Positions 49,112 to 59,467 of a stretch of DNA of 64,000 nt are shown one piece after another (positions within the stretch are counted from its first letter, which is position 1; each line of letters starts with the position of its first letter). Location of the stretch: assembly GCA_947624295.1 (NCBI GenBank), contig CANQJV010000003.1:1-64000 (forward strand), in the 5' to 3' direction. The notes under the pieces are model-generated. The model worked only from the letters and a program-made list of their open reading frames with translations, made no database searches and was not told the DNA's origin. The translations under genes and the position numbers were made by a program. The stretch is from an uncultured Ruminococcus sp. (lineage in GTDB: Bacteria > Bacillota > Clostridia > Oscillospirales > Ruminococcaceae).

Positions 49112-49934
49112 TTGTTTTAACCTGTTCTTCTGTTGTTGTTTCAACAGTTGTATCTTCTTCAGTTGACTCCTCATCTTCAGAAATTTCCTCGAAAACTATC
49201 TTATATTCGTCTTTTATGACTTCAACCGCCTCAAGACTATTCTGAATAAGAGCCTTTGCATTTTTATCAGCAGTTTCAAGAAGTCCGTTTGATATAGCCC
49301 GTTCTTTCATAAACTCCTTGTTTTCGCCGATAAAGTTACTCACATCATTAACTTCAATTTGATTAAATATATTTTTTGATTCATCAAGCGTTTCGATACT
49401 GTCCTCTAAAATTTCGTGGCTTAAAACGTCAGCTTCAGGCATATATATGGTAATTATCTTATTTTCGTTATCAACATCAAACGACACTTTGCTTACATCA
49501 ATACCTGCTTTTATTTTACCGTCCCAGCGTGCTATGAACGATTTCCCTGAAAACGGTATTTTCATGCCCTCAAACCAACCGCTCTCGAATTTTTCATCGT
49601 CATCAAATTTTCCTGAATCGGTATACAGGTACTCAACAGTTGCAAGTTCGCCTATATCCTTAATCTGCTCTTCAATGACATCTGTCGATATAGTTGTTGT
49701 TATTTCCTCCATTGTCATAATTCCGGCTTCTTTTTCAGCTTCTTTTTGTTCAATATGCCTGATGACGCAAATTGTTGCGATAATCCCAACCAATAAGCCT
49801 ATAAGGCATATAACGGCTGAATGTATAATTCTTTTTAACAAATCCGGCTTTTTTTTGTATTTGTATTCTGTGTTTTCTGAATCCATACTGCCAACTCCTT
49901 TAATTTTAACAATCACACATATTCCGGTTAACAC
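49101..49934 (-). CDS. DUF4230-type membrane-anchored protein
   Basis: N-terminal [29 protein letters not shown]. Confidence 0.7.
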   Translation of the reverse strand: MLTGICVIVKIKGVGSMDSENTEYKYKKKPDLLKRIIHSAVICLIGLLVGIIATICVIRHIEQKEAEKEAGIMTMEEITTTISTDVIEEQIKDIGELATVEYLYTDSGKFDDDEKFESGWFEGMKIPFSGKSFIARWDGKIKAGIDVSKVSFDVDNENKIITIYMPEADVLSHEILEDSIETLDESKNIFNQIEVNDVSNFIGENKEFMKERAISNGLLETADKNAKALIQNSLEAVEVIKDEYKIVFEEISEDEESTEEDTTVETTTEEQVKTNDE

Positions 49935-49944
49935 TTTGCAATAA

Positions 49945-50808
49945 TTATCTTTGCCATATAGCTGTAGAACCGCAAGGCAATGCCATACCTGTTGATTTTA
50001 CAGGCAGACCTATTTCGTCAAATGAAACAGAACCGCCGAATTTACTTGTGAGGATACTCCCGAGAATATATCCCATAACTGACGGCGAAAGCCCTGTAGT
50101 ATAGCTGTTTATCAGGAAAAACAGAGGATTATCCGAAAGCACTTCACGGCAAAGTTTCACAAGGTCATACACATTATTTTCAAGTTTCCAGATTTCGCCG
50201 TTAGAACCTCTACCATAAGACGGAGGGTCCATAATTACGGCATCGTATTTTCTGCCACGTCTTATTTCCCTTGCAACAAATTTCTCGCAGTCGTCAACAA
50301 TCCAGCGTATGGGCTTATCAGAAAGCCCCGAAACAGAGGCGTTTTCTCTTGCCCACTGCACCATACCTTTAGAGGCGTCAACGTGACATACATCTGCACC
50401 TGCCTCCGCACAGGCAAGAGTAGCACCGCCCGTATATGCGAAAAGATTCAGGACGCTTATTTTCCTGCCTGCCGTGAGGATTTTATCCGCCATAAAATCC
50501 CAGTTTACAGCCTGTTCGGGGAAAAGCCCCGTATGTTTGAAACCTGTCGGACGGATATTGAAAGTCAACGCTTTGTAGTTTACAGTCCACGCCTGAGGGA
50601 TTTTCCTGCGGAATTCCCATTGACCTCCGCCCTTATCGGAACGGTGGTAATAACCGTCCGCATTTATCCATAGAGGGAGAATACGTTCTGTTTTCCAGAT
50701 AATCTGAGGGTCAGGGCGCACAAGGCTCACATTCCCCCATTTTTCAAGTTTTTCGCCGTCTGAAGTATCCAAAATAGTATAGTCAATCCAGTTTTCTGCT
50801 ATTCTCAC
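49945..50808 (-). CDS. Class I SAM-dependent methyltransferase (RlmI-like)
   Basis: VLNLFAYTGGATLACAEAGADVCHVDASKGMVQWARENA, DPPSYGRG; AAAGGAG RBS before GTG at 50808. Confidence 0.85.
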   Translation of the reverse strand: MRIAENWIDYTILDTSDGEKLEKWGNVSLVRPDPQIIWKTERILPLWINADGYYHRSDKGGGQWEFRRKIPQAWTVNYKALTFNIRPTGFKHTGLFPEQAVNWDFMADKILTAGRKISVLNLFAYTGGATLACAEAGADVCHVDASKGMVQWARENASVSGLSDKPIRWIVDDCEKFVAREIRRGRKYDAVIMDPPSYGRGSNGEIWKLENNVYDLVKLCREVLSDNPLFFLINSYTTGLSPSVMGYILGSILTSKFGGSVSFDEIGLPVKSTGMALPCGSTAIWQR

Positions 50809-50825
50809 GCTTATTCTCCTTTGAT

Positions 50826-52178
50826 TCACATTTCTGTATGTTCTTTTATAGTTTCAGCGATTTTAATTGCCATATTGTTGATTATGGAAAAATTCTTCCC
50901 TTCAACTCTTATGCGGACTACAGGTTCTCTGCCTGTTTCCCTGATGATAATTCTGCCCTCATCGCCGAGTTCTGTTTCATATTTGTCGATTACATCTGTA
51001 ATAGCGTTATTATTTTTCCAGACTTCGCAAAATTTTTTAGCAATAGGCACATTAAGCATAACCTGCGGGAATTTTTCTATGACGGACGAGAGATTGCTCA
51101 GCGTTTCGCCCGATTTCTTGAGAATTTCAAGCAGTTTTATTCCCGTAAGCATACCGTCTGCATCAGGCATTTCGTCCGGGAAAATAATATGACCTGCCGG
51201 GTCACCGCCTATACTGCAATCACATTCAAGCATTTTCTGAACCATACTTCTTTCGCCAACAGGCGCATCAACGACTTTTATTTTGTTTGCCTTTGCGAAC
51301 TGTATAAGACCAAGGTTATTTGCTTGTGTTGCAATGATTGTATTATTATTTAACTTATTATGTTTTTTCATACTTCTTGCGCAAAGTGCGATAATAATAT
51401 CACCGTCTACAAGCGAACCGTTTTCGTCTACAGCAAGACAGCGTTCCCCTGAACCGTCAAAAGCAATACCACATGAACATTTGTTCTCAACAACAAATTC
51501 CATAAGCGATTCCATATGCATACTACCGCTTGTATTTATATTTGTTCTGTCGGGGGAATTTCCCATAACAAAGACTTCCGCACCAAGGCTTTCGAATAAT
51601 CCGCCTGCTATACTGCTTGTACAGCCGTTTGCACAGTCAACAGCTATTTTCAGCCCTTTCAAGTCAGCGTTTGCGATTTCCTCAAGGCGTTCTATGTAAC
51701 TTTCAACCGCATTATCACACTGAGTAACTTTACCGTACTCTTTTAACTGAATATGAAGTTCATTTTCAGGCAAATCAGTCACAAGGCGTTCAATTTCGGC
51801 TTCCGTATCTTCGTCAAGCCTGTAGCCGTTTGCAGAAAACAGTTTCACGCCGTTCATATCCGCATTTGAATGAGATGCTGTTATCATTATTCCGCCGTCC
51901 GCACCCTTTTCACGGATATTCCACGCAAGTGCCGATACAGGAATTTCGCCGAGAAGCTCAGCATCAGCACCGGCGGAACATATTCCCGCACATAAAGCCG
52001 ATTCAAGTGCATCAGAAGAACTTCTTGTATCTTTTGCTATGAGAAATTTTGCTCTGTTATCTTTTGATTCCCCTGAAAGAACACGGACAAGTGCAGTACC
52101 GATATGCATAGCCGTTTCGCAGGTAAATTCAGTCACTGCAATACCTTTTATGCCGTTTTTTCCGAATAATTTTCCCAT
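50826..52178 (-). CDS. glmM: Phosphoglucosamine mutase / phosphohexomutase
   Basis: MGKLFGKNGIKGIA, MITASHSNADMNGVK, AFDGSGERCLAVDENG, IIRETGREPVVRI. Confidence 0.85.
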   Translation of the reverse strand: MGKLFGKNGIKGIAVTEFTCETAMHIGTALVRVLSGESKDNRAKFLIAKDTRSSSDALESALCAGICSAGADAELLGEIPVSALAWNIREKGADGGIMITASHSNADMNGVKLFSANGYRLDEDTEAEIERLVTDLPENELHIQLKEYGKVTQCDNAVESYIERLEEIANADLKGLKIAVDCANGCTSSIAGGLFESLGAEVFVMGNSPDRTNINTSGSMHMESLMEFVVENKCSCGIAFDGSGERCLAVDENGSLVDGDIIIALCARSMKKHNKLNNNTIIATQANNLGLIQFAKANKIKVVDAPVGERSMVQKMLECDCSIGGDPAGHIIFPDEMPDADGMLTGIKLLEILKKSGETLSNLSSVIEKFPQVMLNVPIAKKFCEVWKNNNAITDVIDKYETELGDEGRIIIRETGREPVVRIRVEGKNFSIINNMAIKIAETIKEHTEM

Positions 52179-52202
52179 TTTTCACTTCTCCCTTATAATA
52201 TA

Positions 52203-53252
52203 TTACACGAGTTTCAGCTGACCTGAATTATCTTCAGGCGGTACAAATCCAAGGTGAGTATACGCAAGACGAGTTGCGACACGTCCACGGGGAGTACGTC
52301 CCAGAAAACCGAGCTGCATAAGAAACGGTTCGCATACGTCCTCCAGAGTTACCGCCTCCTCACCGATTGCAGACGCAAGTGTTTCAAGACCGACAGGACC
52401 TCCGCCGTAACCTTTGATAATCATATTTAACATACGTCTGTCAAGACTGTCAAGACCAAGCGAATCTATTTCAAGACGGCTTAAAGCCATATCCGCAATT
52501 TCCTGAGTTATTTCGCCGTTTCCCATGACATCGGCAAAATCTCGCACACGTTTGAGCAGTCTGTTTGCGATACGAGGTGTACCTCTTGCACGCCCTGCAA
52601 TTTCCGATGCACCGTCCGTTGTGCAGGGTATTCCTAAAATAATAGCACTTCTGCGGACAATATCCGTCAATTGTTCCTTGTTGTAAAGTTCAAGGCGTTC
52701 GATTACTCCGAATCTGTCCCTCAACGGTGACGAAAGCTGACCTGCTCTTGTTGTTGCGCCTATAAGCGTAAACGGCTTCAAATCCATACGAATAGAGCGT
52801 GCTGACGGACCTTTGCCTATTATAATATCAATTACTCTGTCCTCAAGTGCAGGGTACATTATTTCCTCAACTGCCCTTGAAAGACGGTGTATTTCGTCGA
52901 TAAAAAGCACGTCATTATCAGAAAGGCTTGTCAGAAGTGAAACCAAATCGCCGGGCTTTTCGATTGCAGGACCTGTTGTAACTCTCAGATTTACGCCCAA
53001 TTCGTGAGCGATAATGGCTGAAAGAGTAGTTTTGCCCAATCCCGGAGGACCGTACAGCAAAACATGGTCAAGAGGTTCGCCACGTCTTTTAGCTGCCTCG
53101 ATATAAACGGCAATTTTTTCTTTTACCTTGTCCTGCCCTATATATTCACGCAGAGTCTGCGGGCGCAATGTTATTTCAATTTCGCCGTCTTCCTGCGTAT
53201 TTTCGGGAGTAACGAACCGTGGTGCAAACTCCATATCTTCTGTCTGTATCAT
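52203..53252 (-). CDS. ruvB: Holliday junction helicase RuvB
   Basis: [39 protein letters not shown]. Confidence 0.97.
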   Translation of the reverse strand: MIQTEDMEFAPRFVTPENTQEDGEIEITLRPQTLREYIGQDKVKEKIAVYIEAAKRRGEPLDHVLLYGPPGLGKTTLSAIIAHELGVNLRVTTGPAIEKPGDLVSLLTSLSDNDVLFIDEIHRLSRAVEEIMYPALEDRVIDIIIGKGPSARSIRMDLKPFTLIGATTRAGQLSSPLRDRFGVIERLELYNKEQLTDIVRRSAIILGIPCTTDGASEIAGRARGTPRIANRLLKRVRDFADVMGNGEITQEIADMALSRLEIDSLGLDSLDRRMLNMIIKGYGGGPVGLETLASAIGEEAVTLEDVCEPFLMQLGFLGRTPRGRVATRLAYTHLGFVPPEDNSGQLKLV

Positions 53253-53269
53253 AAAAACTCCTTATTTCT

Positions 53270-53992
53270 TTATTTCTCAAAGAATCGTTTCTGCCGGGTG
53301 TAGAACAATTCCGCATTTTCTGAAGCCGATTTCCCGACAGACTGCCGGCTGCTTATAAAGCAAAGATGTTCGCCTGATTTTTTTATTTTAGATAAATATT
53401 TTGACAATGGCACAAAGAGATTATGTGTATTGCCTGTCATATCAATCACAAAAAGTATCTGCGGAATATCGTTTCCCATTGTCATTTCAGTCACTGATGC
53501 ACTTTCAACATTCAGCTGTTTTTCGAGGAATTTAGATACAGCTTTTTTGAGATGTTCAACAGAATGACTGCACGGATGAAAACTCATTTTATCATTGTGG
53601 TTGTATGAAATTGCCTTTATACGCTGACTTTTAGCAATCATAAGGATAGATTTTATTTCCTGCGAGGAAAATTCCTTGCCGTATGAATTAGGATTAAGGA
53701 CAGCCGAAGTTGTCTGTATCAAATCAAAAAATCTGAGGCAATTTATTTTATAGCAGTCAACATAACGTTTTGCGAATTGCTGTAAAGCCTGATAACTCGT
53801 AAAGAACGGTATAAAAATATCGCCGTTTGGATTCTGAGTAGTGACAAGTTCAAGCTGTATATCGTCATTTGCCTGTTGTGACGGTGCATTTTTGCAAATC
53901 ACATAAACGTCACTTCTTATGAGTGTCTGCAAAAACGCCGAACGTTTTTCAGGTTCAGCTATAGCTTCTTTCAGAAGTTCATCAAGATTCAT
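53270..53992 (-). CDS. SseB-family protein
   Basis: N-terminal SseB-like domain (FLQTLIRSDVYVIC...IFIPFFTSYQALQQF) and C-terminal SseB-like domain. Confidence 0.7.
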   Translation of the reverse strand: MNLDELLKEAIAEPEKRSAFLQTLIRSDVYVICKNAPSQQANDDIQLELVTTQNPNGDIFIPFFTSYQALQQFAKRYVDCYKINCLRFFDLIQTTSAVLNPNSYGKEFSSQEIKSILMIAKSQRIKAISYNHNDKMSFHPCSHSVEHLKKAVSKFLEKQLNVESASVTEMTMGNDIPQILFVIDMTGNTHNLFVPLSKYLSKIKKSGEHLCFISSRQSVGKSASENAELFYTRQKRFFEK

Positions 53993-54029
53993 TGTTATAT
54001 TCCTTTCAAATTAAAGTTAAAAGTAGTAA

Positions 54030-54635
54030 TCATTTTCCCGATGCTATATATCGGAGAGTTTCCTTTATAAGACCCTGCGTGTCAAGCGATGAGTCAAGTT
54101 TCCGCAATATAGGAGCAATTTCGCCTTGAGAGTACCCGAGTACCATAAGAGCCTCCATAGCCTCACCAATTGCGGAGCTGTCTGGTACAGCTGAAACGCC
54201 TGCATAATCGGTACTGCTTATACTAAGCGATTCAGACGAAATCTTGTCTTTGAGTTCAAGTACAATACGTTGTGCAGTTTTAGCACCTATGCCCTTTGTT
54301 TTAGTAAAAGCCTTGCTGTCACCTGATGCAACAATGAACGCAAAATTTTCGGGGGTCACATCAGACAAAATTGAAACAGCTGCTTTTCCGCCTACACCTG
54401 TTACTGAAATAAGCTGACGGAAACAATTCAATTCCTGCTGACTTGCAAAACCGAAAAGTTCAACAACATTTTCTTTTATATACAAATGCGTATACAGCAT
54501 AGTTTCGGAGCCGATTTCGCCGAGTTTTGAAATTGTATTGTACGACGTTCTGCAACCGTACCCTACACCTCCGCATTCTATAACAACAAAGTTCATTTCT
54601 TTTGTTAAAATTTTCCCGTTAAGGCTGTAAATCAT
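54030..54635 (-). CDS. ruvA: Holliday junction protein RuvA
   Basis: MIYSLNGKILTKEMNFVVIECGGVGYGC, VTGVGGKAAVSILSD, TKGIGAKTAQRIVLELKDK. Confidence 0.95.
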   Translation of the reverse strand: MIYSLNGKILTKEMNFVVIECGGVGYGCRTSYNTISKLGEIGSETMLYTHLYIKENVVELFGFASQQELNCFRQLISVTGVGGKAAVSILSDVTPENFAFIVASGDSKAFTKTKGIGAKTAQRIVLELKDKISSESLSISSTDYAGVSAVPDSSAIGEAMEALMVLGYSQGEIAPILRKLDSSLDTQGLIKETLRYIASGK

Positions 54636-54642
54636 ATAACTA

Positions 54643-55152
54643 TTACCCCCATCTTGTTGTGTGACCGTGACATATAGCTATAGCAAGCGCATCAGCAGCA
54701 TCATCAGGTTTCGGGATTTGCGCAAGGTTAAGCAGTTGCCTTGTCATTTCCATAACCTGTTTTTTTTCAGCTTTACCGTAACCTACTACAGCTGATTTCA
54801 CTTGCAGAGGCGTGTACTCGAATACAGGTACGCATCTTGTTGCGGCTGAAAGTACAGTTACACCTCTTGCCTGAGCGACATCAATAGCAGTTTTCTGATT
54901 AGTAGTAAAGAACAGCTTTTCAATCGCCATACAATGAGGGTGATATTTGTCAAATATGTATTCCATATCAGTATGGATTGCCCGTAAACGTTCTGTGAAC
55001 GGAGTATGAGCCTCCGTCAGAACGGCACCGTATTCAAGCGGTCTGAAATTCATACCGTCATATTCGACAATACCGAAGCCTACAATAGCATAACCGGGGT
55101 CAACACCTAAAATTCTTATATTCTTCAATTTATATACCTGCTTTATTTTCAA
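54643..55152 (-). CDS. ruvC: Holliday junction resolvase RuvC
   Basis: RILGVDPGYAIVGFGIV, MAIEKLFFTTNQKTAIDVAQARGV, KPDDAADALAIAICH. Confidence 0.95.
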   Translation of the reverse strand: MKIKQVYKLKNIRILGVDPGYAIVGFGIVEYDGMNFRPLEYGAVLTEAHTPFTERLRAIHTDMEYIFDKYHPHCMAIEKLFFTTNQKTAIDVAQARGVTVLSAATRCVPVFEYTPLQVKSAVVGYGKAEKKQVMEMTRQLLNLAQIPKPDDAADALAIAICHGHTTRWG

Positions 55153-55163
55153 TATACTTTATT

Positions 55164-55192
55164 ATTATAACACATTTCAGTTTATATTTCAA
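55164..55192 (-). promoter_or_regulatory. ruvC operon promoter
   Basis: TTGAAA-N17-TATAAT with TGT extended -10. Confidence 0.65.
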
Positions 55193-55231
55193 GAGTTTTG
55201 TAAAATAAATATGCAATTAAAACATCAGTAC

Positions 55232-55260
55232 TTGATTTTTATACTGTAATCTGCTATAAT
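55232..55260 (+). promoter_or_regulatory. pheA promoter
   Basis: TTGATT-N17-TATAAT with TGC extended -10. Confidence 0.65.
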
Positions 55261-55321
55261 AATAATACAAATATATCCTTTAGAGGAAAAATATGGACTT
55301 GAATCAACCGGAGGAAAAAAT

Positions 55322-56437
55322 ATGAACTTGAATCAACTCAGAAACAATATTGATGATATAGACAAGCAGATACTTGACCTTTTCATGAAACGAATGGAAT
55401 TATGTAAAAGTGTTGCTGATTACAAAAAAGCAAATGATTTGCCTGTATTTCAGGGCGACCGTGAAAAACAGGTGATTGACAGAATAAAAGTTCTTACAAA
55501 TGACAGGGAACTTGAATCAGGTACAGCAGCACTTTTCACGACAATCATGGATATAAGCAAAATTTTACAGAACCGCAAGCTGTTATCAGACGAAAGCAAC
55601 AACACATATGCCGTCCCCGATTTCGCAAACGCACGTAAAATAGGCTGTCAAGGCACATCAGGCGCAAATTCAGAAACTGCTGCACGTCTTATTTTCGGCG
55701 GAAAACAACTGACTTTCTACAAAACTTTCGAGGAAGTTTTTTCAGCCGTGCAGTCAGGTGAAATTGATTACGGTGTATTGCCTGTACACAATTCAACAGA
55801 AGGTTCAGTAAACAGCACATATGATTTAATGGCTAAATACAGCGTTTATACTGTAAAAGAGGTATGTGTTGAGATAAATCACTGCCTTGCCACGAAAAAC
55901 AATATTTCACTTGATGACATAGATACAGTTTACTCGCACCCGCAGGCAATTGCACAATGTTGTGATTTCCTCACGGCACACGGGCTGAAAACAAGCGAAT
56001 ACGGCAATACAGCGACAGCTGCCGAAATGGTATTTAACAGTACCGAAAATATCGCTGCTATTTGTTCAGTGGAATGCGCTGAAAAAATCGGTCTGCACAT
56101 AGTCGCCGAAAATATCGCTGACTGTTCAGTAAACCGCACAAGATTTATCTGTATTGCACGTGATATGCAAGTTGCACCTGATGCGGATACGATTTCAGTC
56201 ATGATAAAAATCCCCGATACAGAGGGAAGTTTGTACAGACTTTTAACAAAATTCTATGTAAACGGTATGAATTTACAGAAAATCGAAAGCAGACCCTTGA
56301 AAGACGGCAGTTTTAACGTTATGTTTTATCTTGATTTTGACGGTAAAATAAACGACCCTGCTGTAAAGGCACTGATGAACGATTTAGCTGGAAATGTCGA
56401 ATATTTCAGATTTCTCGGCACTTTTAAGAACGAATAG
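55322..56437 (+). CDS. pheA: Bifunctional chorismate mutase / prephenate dehydratase
   Basis: LRNNIDDIDKQILDLFMKRMELCKSVADYK; GCQGTSGANSETAA; VLPVHNSTEGSVNSTYDLM; C-terminal ACT-like region. Confidence 0.93.
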   Translation: MNLNQLRNNIDDIDKQILDLFMKRMELCKSVADYKKANDLPVFQGDREKQVIDRIKVLTNDRELESGTAALFTTIMDISKILQNRKLLSDESNNTYAVPDFANARKIGCQGTSGANSETAARLIFGGKQLTFYKTFEEVFSAVQSGEIDYGVLPVHNSTEGSVNSTYDLMAKYSVYTVKEVCVEINHCLATKNNISLDDIDTVYSHPQAIAQCCDFLTAHGLKTSEYGNTATAAEMVFNSTENIAAICSVECAEKIGLHIVAENIADCSVNRTRFICIARDMQVAPDADTISVMIKIPDTEGSLYRLLTKFYVNGMNLQKIESRPLKDGSFNVMFYLDFDGKINDPAVKALMNDLAGNVEYFRFLGTFKNE

Positions 56438-56453
56438 TTGAATAGGTGATTAT

Positions 56454-58808
56454 ATGAAAGAAAATTTTTTTGACTTACTCGAAAAATCAGAATTTGTTTT
56501 TCTTGACGGCGGAATGGGTACAATGTTACAATCTATGGGCGTTGAGAGCCATATCCCTGAACTGCTGAACATTAAAAACCCTGAAATTATCACGGATATA
56601 CACAAACAGTACATCAATGCAGGAGCAGATATAATTTACGCAAATACTTTCGGAGCAAATGCCCTGAAACTCAACGGGAGCGGTTACACTGTTGCTGACG
56701 TTGTTTCGGCAGGAGTGGAAAACGCCCTGAAAGCAGGGAATGCAATTGTTGCGCTTGATATGGGTTCACTCGGGCAACTGCTTGAGCCGTCAGGCACGCT
56801 GAAATTCGAACAGGCTTATGAACTGTATAAGGAAATCGTTATTGCAGGTTCACAAGCTGATTTGATTGTAATAGAAACAATGACCGACTTATACGAAGTA
56901 AAAGCAGCACTTCTTGCAGCAAAAGAAAATTCCGATAAGCCTGTACTCGTAACGATGACATTCGAGGAAAATATGCGTACTTTTACGGGAGTATCACCCG
57001 AATGCATGATTGCTGTACTGGAGGGACTGGGAGCTGATGCTGTAGGCGTGAACTGTTCGCTTGGACCTGACGAGTTATACCCTGTTATCGAGAAAATATG
57101 TTCTCTTACGACTTTACCTGTAATCGCCAAACCAAACGCTGGACTTCCCGACCCTGTAACGAATAAATTCAGCGTAACACCGGAGCAATTTGCTGAAAGT
57201 GCGGTGAAACTTGCGAAAGCAGGCGTGAAAATTTTCGGAGGCTGCTGCGGAACTACTCCGGCACATATATCAGCTGTTATAGATGCTCTTTCAGGAACAG
57301 AGTACACTCCGCAGGATATTGTTAAAAAAAGCGTTGTATGTTCGGCAGTGAATTGCGTTGAAATAAATCAGCCACGTGTTATAGGCGAAAGAATCAACCC
57401 TACAGGCAAAAAGCGTTTCAAACAGGCGTTGATAGAACACGATATAGACTATATTCTCTCGCAGGCTGTAGAACAAGTCCACGCCGGTGCTGAAATACTT
57501 GATGTGAACGTAGGTTTGCCTGATATTGACGAAAAAGAAATGATGACAGAAGCTGTCAAGGCGATACAAGGCGTATGTGATGCCCCATTACAGCTTGATT
57601 CCACTATTCCTGCTGTACTTGAGGCAGGACTGAGAGTATACAACGGTAAAGCTATTGTTAATTCAGTAAACGGTGAGGACGAATCGCTTGATTCAATACT
57701 TCCGCTTGTGAAAAAATACGGTGCAGCTGTTGTCGGGCTTACGCTTGACAAGAACGGTATTCCTAAAAAGGCTGAGGAACGTTTTGCGATTGCGGTAAAA
57801 ATAATGAACAGGGCGATAGAATACGGTATTCCGAAAGAAGATGTATTTATAGACTGCCTTACTCTCACGGCATCAGCGGAGCAGGACGGTGTCCCTGAAA
57901 CGCTCAACGCACTTCATAGAGTAAAAAAAGAACTCGGGCTGAAAACTGTCCTTGGCGTATCGAATATATCGTTCGGCTTGCCTGAACGTGAAACTATTAC
58001 ACGTACTTTCCTTACAATGGCTTTGCAGATGGGACTTGACTTGCCTATTATAAACCCGAATGTTGATTCAATCATAGGTGCTGTCCGTGCGTATAGACTT
58101 CTTGCGGGTATAGACAAAGATTCGCAGGAATTTATATCAATATACGCAAATCAGCCTGTACAAAAGCCCGTAATTACAGAGAAATCCGCTCCTGACCTGA
58201 TATATGCAGTAGAAAACGGCTTGAAAACAGATGCCGTGAATGCTGTAAAAGAATTAACAAAAGCAGTCGAGCCGATGGACATTATAAACAATTACCTTAT
58301 TCCTGCACTTGATTCCGCAGGCGAAAAATTCGAAAAGGGTACTATATTTCTTCCGCAGCTTATCCTGACCGCAGGTTCAGCGCAGGCTTGTTTTGACGTA
58401 ATCAAAGAAAAACTTGCTGATAACGGCGAAAAAACAGTATCAAAGGGCGAAATTGTCCTTGCAACAGTAAAGGGCGATATTCACGACATAGGCAAGAATA
58501 TTGTAAAAGTTTTACTTGAAAGCTACGGATTCACTGTAATTGATTTAGGGAAAGACGTTCCGCCTGAAACTATAGTAAATACAGCGATTTCCCGTAAAGT
58601 CAGACTCGTCGGTTTATCGGCACTTATGACAACTACACTGTCCTCAATGGCTGAAACCGTCGCACTTCTCAACGAAAAATACCCCGAATGCAAAACAGTT
58701 GTAGGAGGTGCTGTACTTACAGCCTCATACGCTGAACAGATTCATGCTGATTTCTATGCGAAAGATGCGAAACAAACAGTAGATATAGCAGGAGAAATAT
58801 ATTCCTGA
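56454..58808 (+). CDS. metH: Cobalamin-dependent methionine synthase lacking the reactivation domain
   Basis: FLDGGMGTMLQ, GGCCGTTPAHI, RINPTGKKRFKQAL, B12 motif KGDIHDIGKNIVKVLLESYGF. Confidence 0.92.
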   Translation: MKENFFDLLEKSEFVFLDGGMGTMLQSMGVESHIPELLNIKNPEIITDIHKQYINAGADIIYANTFGANALKLNGSGYTVADVVSAGVENALKAGNAIVALDMGSLGQLLEPSGTLKFEQAYELYKEIVIAGSQADLIVIETMTDLYEVKAALLAAKENSDKPVLVTMTFEENMRTFTGVSPECMIAVLEGLGADAVGVNCSLGPDELYPVIEKICSLTTLPVIAKPNAGLPDPVTNKFSVTPEQFAESAVKLAKAGVKIFGGCCGTTPAHISAVIDALSGTEYTPQDIVKKSVVCSAVNCVEINQPRVIGERINPTGKKRFKQALIEHDIDYILSQAVEQVHAGAEILDVNVGLPDIDEKEMMTEAVKAIQGVCDAPLQLDSTIPAVLEAGLRVYNGKAIVNSVNGEDESLDSILPLVKKYGAAVVGLTLDKNGIPKKAEERFAIAVKIMNRAIEYGIPKEDVFIDCLTLTASAEQDGVPETLNALHRVKKELGLKTVLGVSNISFGLPERETITRTFLTMALQMGLDLPIINPNVDSIIGAVRAYRLLAGIDKDSQEFISIYANQPVQKPVITEKSAPDLIYAVENGLKTDAVNAVKELTKAVEPMDIINNYLIPALDSAGEKFEKGTIFLPQLILTAGSAQACFDVIKEKLADNGEKTVSKGEIVLATVKGDIHDIGKNIVKVLLESYGFTVIDLGKDVPPETIVNTAISRKVRLVGLSALMTTTLSSMAETVALLNEKYPECKTVVGGAVLTASYAEQIHADFYAKDAKQTVDIAGEIYS

Positions 58809-58863
58809 TTTGAAAATCAGCTATATACCGTATTTTCTGACCATAAGAAAACGAGGTGATTTC

Positions 58864-59250
58864 GTGGACTTGCTTATCATGATAGTTTGCATAATGGGAA
58901 TATGGTTATGGGCAGAGGCTTGTAAAGCACCAAAATCAAAGCCTAAGCCTAAAGATGACCCCGATAAGAAAACTCAGGAAAAATTTGCCGTGCAGATACT
59001 CAAAAAAAAGACATCTCCCGAAGAAATTGCCGAAAAAGAAGGTTACGATATAGAACATATAAAGCAATGGGTTCAGGAATATACTGATTATGCCGTGAAA
59101 TACTCATTCGATGCGAAAAAAATAAACGCCCATATAGACAGTCTTACAGACGATATAGCTTTCCTCAAACAAATATGCCGTGAATATATAGGTGACGACT
59201 GGGAAGAAAAAACTGATTACCAGAACCGCACAAGAAATAAATATAAATAA
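58864..59250 (+). CDS. Small membrane-anchored protein with helix-turn-helix-like segment
   Basis: GAGGTG RBS before GTG at 58864; N-terminal TM; KKTSPEEIAEKEGYDIEHIKQWVQEY. Confidence 0.55.
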   Translation: MDLLIMIVCIMGIWLWAEACKAPKSKPKPKDDPDKKTQEKFAVQILKKKTSPEEIAEKEGYDIEHIKQWVQEYTDYAVKYSFDAKKINAHIDSLTDDIAFLKQICREYIGDDWEEKTDYQNRTRNKYK

Positions 59251-59362
59251 ATATAACAAATTAAAACTAATTTAACAATTATTTTTCTTGTGGGTTAATA
59301 TATTGGTCGTTTTTACTAAATATTTTCGGAATATTTCTACACTGCAAATTTCACAAAAATCA

Positions 59363-59391
59363 TTGACCTTTTTTGAACAATGTGTTACAAT
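59363..59391 (+). promoter_or_regulatory. GH5/adaptor operon promoter
   Basis: TTGACC-N17-TACAAT with TGT extended -10. Confidence 0.65.
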
Positions 59392-59467
59392 TAGTTAAAC
59401 GGGAAAATTTTTTGCACTGTAGTTTTTTCGTGATGTTATAAATATAATTTTTTCGGAGGGAATTAAA

